From: Desulfobacteraceae bacterium
GTDB taxonomy: Bacteria; Desulfobacterota; Desulfobacteria; Desulfobacterales; Desulfosarcinaceae
Length of the DNA: 6,854 nucleotides
Reading direction: 5' to 3'
Assembly (NCBI GenBank): GCA_027025615.1
Contig: JALVQM010000078.1
Span: 1-6,854 of the forward strand
The position numbers were made by a program, and so were the translations under genes. The notes below the pieces were generated by a model, which did not search any database, was not told where the DNA came from, and saw only the letters and a list, made by a program, of their open reading frames with translations. Below, in pieces: positions 6,072-6,854 of this stretch; position 1 is the stretch's first letter; every line of letters begins with the position of its first letter.

Positions 6072-6854
6072 ATGGACTCCAGGCAAACTTTCCGTGCCCT
6101 GATCGTTGAAGAGAAAAACGGTCGCTATACTAGAAAAATAGGTATGAAATCCATATCAGATCTACCCCCGGGAGATGTTATCATAAAGGTACGATATTCA
6201 TCCCTGAATTACAAAGATGCTCTGTCAGCCATTGGCAACAAGGGAATAACTCGCAACTACCCCCATACACCCGGCATTGATGCTGCCGGTACAATAGTTG
6301 AGAGCAAGGTGCCTCAATTCACCCTGAACCAGCAGGTACTGGTAACCGGGTTTGACCTCGGGATGAATACACCGGGAGGCTTTGGTGAATATATTCGTGT
6401 ACCTGCCGACTGGATCGTCCCGCTCCCCAAAGGACTTACCCTTGAACAAGCCATGATGTTCGGCACTGCGGGTCTGACAGCCGGCATGGGCGTATTTAAA
6501 CTGCAGCAAGGTGGAGTGCTGCCAAGCAATGGACCTGTTCTGGTAACCGGTGCAACCGGTGGAGTAGGCAGCCTGTCCGTTGCCATACTTGCCCATCTTG
6601 GCTATGAAACAATAGCTGTATCGGGAAAACCGGACGCAGCCGATTGGCTTGATAAATTGGGGGCCGCCAGGATACTGGCAAGAAAGGCTTTAGCAACCGA
6701 TAACCTGAAACCCCTGCTGCCCAAACAATGGGCAGGGGCAATCGACACCGTTGGCGGCCCTATCCTGGCAACTGTCTTGCGTTCCACCAACCGCCACGGT
6801 ATTGTTGCCTGTTGTGGTAACGTGGCATCCCCCAAACTCGAGTTAACTGTATAC
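6072..6854 (+). CDS. YhdH/AcuI-type medium-chain dehydrogenase/reductase (acrylyl-CoA reductase-like quinone oxidoreductase), cut by the window edge
   Basis: Translation from the ATG gives 261 codons open to the end of the window; the family is about 325-330 residues, so roughly the last fifth is missing. Visible features are the substrate-domain motif YSSLNYKDAL (42-51), PHTPGIDAAG (64-73), GGFGEY (102-107) and the NADPH-binding loop TGATGGVGS (159-167) at the start of the Rossmann fold. The zinc ligands of alcohol dehydrogenases are absent, as in the quinone-oxidoreductase branch. Characterised relatives (AcuI, YhdH) reduce acrylyl-CoA to propionyl-CoA with NADPH, linked to DMSP or 3-hydroxypropionate metabolism or to acrylate detoxification; the substrate here is an inference. 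A strong ribosome site, GGGAGG (6061-6066), is 5 bases before the ATG. The gene is divergent from the stress-protein gene, and no DMSP or propionate gene is visible beside it. Confidence 0.88.
   Translation, partial: MDSRQTFRALIVEEKNGRYTRKIGMKSISDLPPGDVIIKVRYSSLNYKDALSAIGNKGITRNYPHTPGIDAAGTIVESKVPQFTLNQQVLVTGFDLGMNTPGGFGEYIRVPADWIVPLPKGLTLEQAMMFGTAGLTAGMGVFKLQQGGVLPSNGPVLVTGATGGVGSLSVAILAHLGYETIAVSGKPDAADWLDKLGAARILARKALATDNLKPLLPKQWAGAIDTVGGPILATVLRSTNRHGIVACCGNVASPKLELTVY

Noticed and set aside
6225..6835. Several minus-strand frames of 77-123 codons
   Set aside because: They are antisense to the oxidoreductase gene, whose plus-strand frame carries clear family motifs.

Overview
The window looks like chromosomal DNA from an anaerobic deltaproteobacterium (Desulfobacterota), perhaps a sulfate reducer or a relative. 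This is inferred from the gene content: an eight-haem hydroxylamine-oxidoreductase-like cytochrome c, a DHH phosphoesterase whose N-terminus resembles the DHH-CBS-poly(A)-polymerase fusions of that group, and a GcvR-like ACT protein next to a UPF0210 protein. Base composition is moderate, with AT-rich intergenic DNA. I saw no tRNA, rRNA, CRISPR array, insertion sequence or phage gene.

Layout. (1) Positions 1-1688, minus strand: a four-helix membrane protein of unknown function, followed by a DHH/DHHA1 phosphoesterase that runs off the left edge. The two genes share one base (TAATG). (2) Positions 1689-1928: a divergent promoter region. (3) Positions 1929-3892, plus strand: a tandem ACT-domain protein, then a full-length UPF0210 (DUF711) protein, probably one operon. 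(4) Positions 3923-5733, minus strand: a universal stress protein followed 98 bases later by the octahaem cytochrome. Transcription converges on the UPF0210 gene across a 30-base gap. (5) Positions 5734-6071: a 338-base divergent control region with no gene but several inverted repeats and promoter-like elements. (6) Positions 6072 to the right edge, plus strand: the first 261 codons of a YhdH/AcuI-type medium-chain oxidoreductase.

How the genes may work together. The left pair probably links RNA or nucleotide metabolism to a membrane protein of unknown role. The ACT/UPF0210 pair is a recurrent two-gene unit in bacteria and archaea with no settled function; the ACT partner suggests control by a small ligand such as an amino acid. 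The cytochrome is predicted to be exported and to handle small nitrogen compounds (nitrite or hydroxylamine), possibly for detoxification or ammonification, and the stress protein upstream may be co-transcribed with it. The right-hand oxidoreductase would reduce an activated alkene such as acrylyl-CoA with NADPH. I see no decisive evidence of a new multi-gene system. The points most worth following are the cytochrome without an adjacent electron-donor gene, the UPF0210/ACT unit, the membrane protein coupled to the DHH enzyme, and the paired palindromes near 5.9-6.0 kb.
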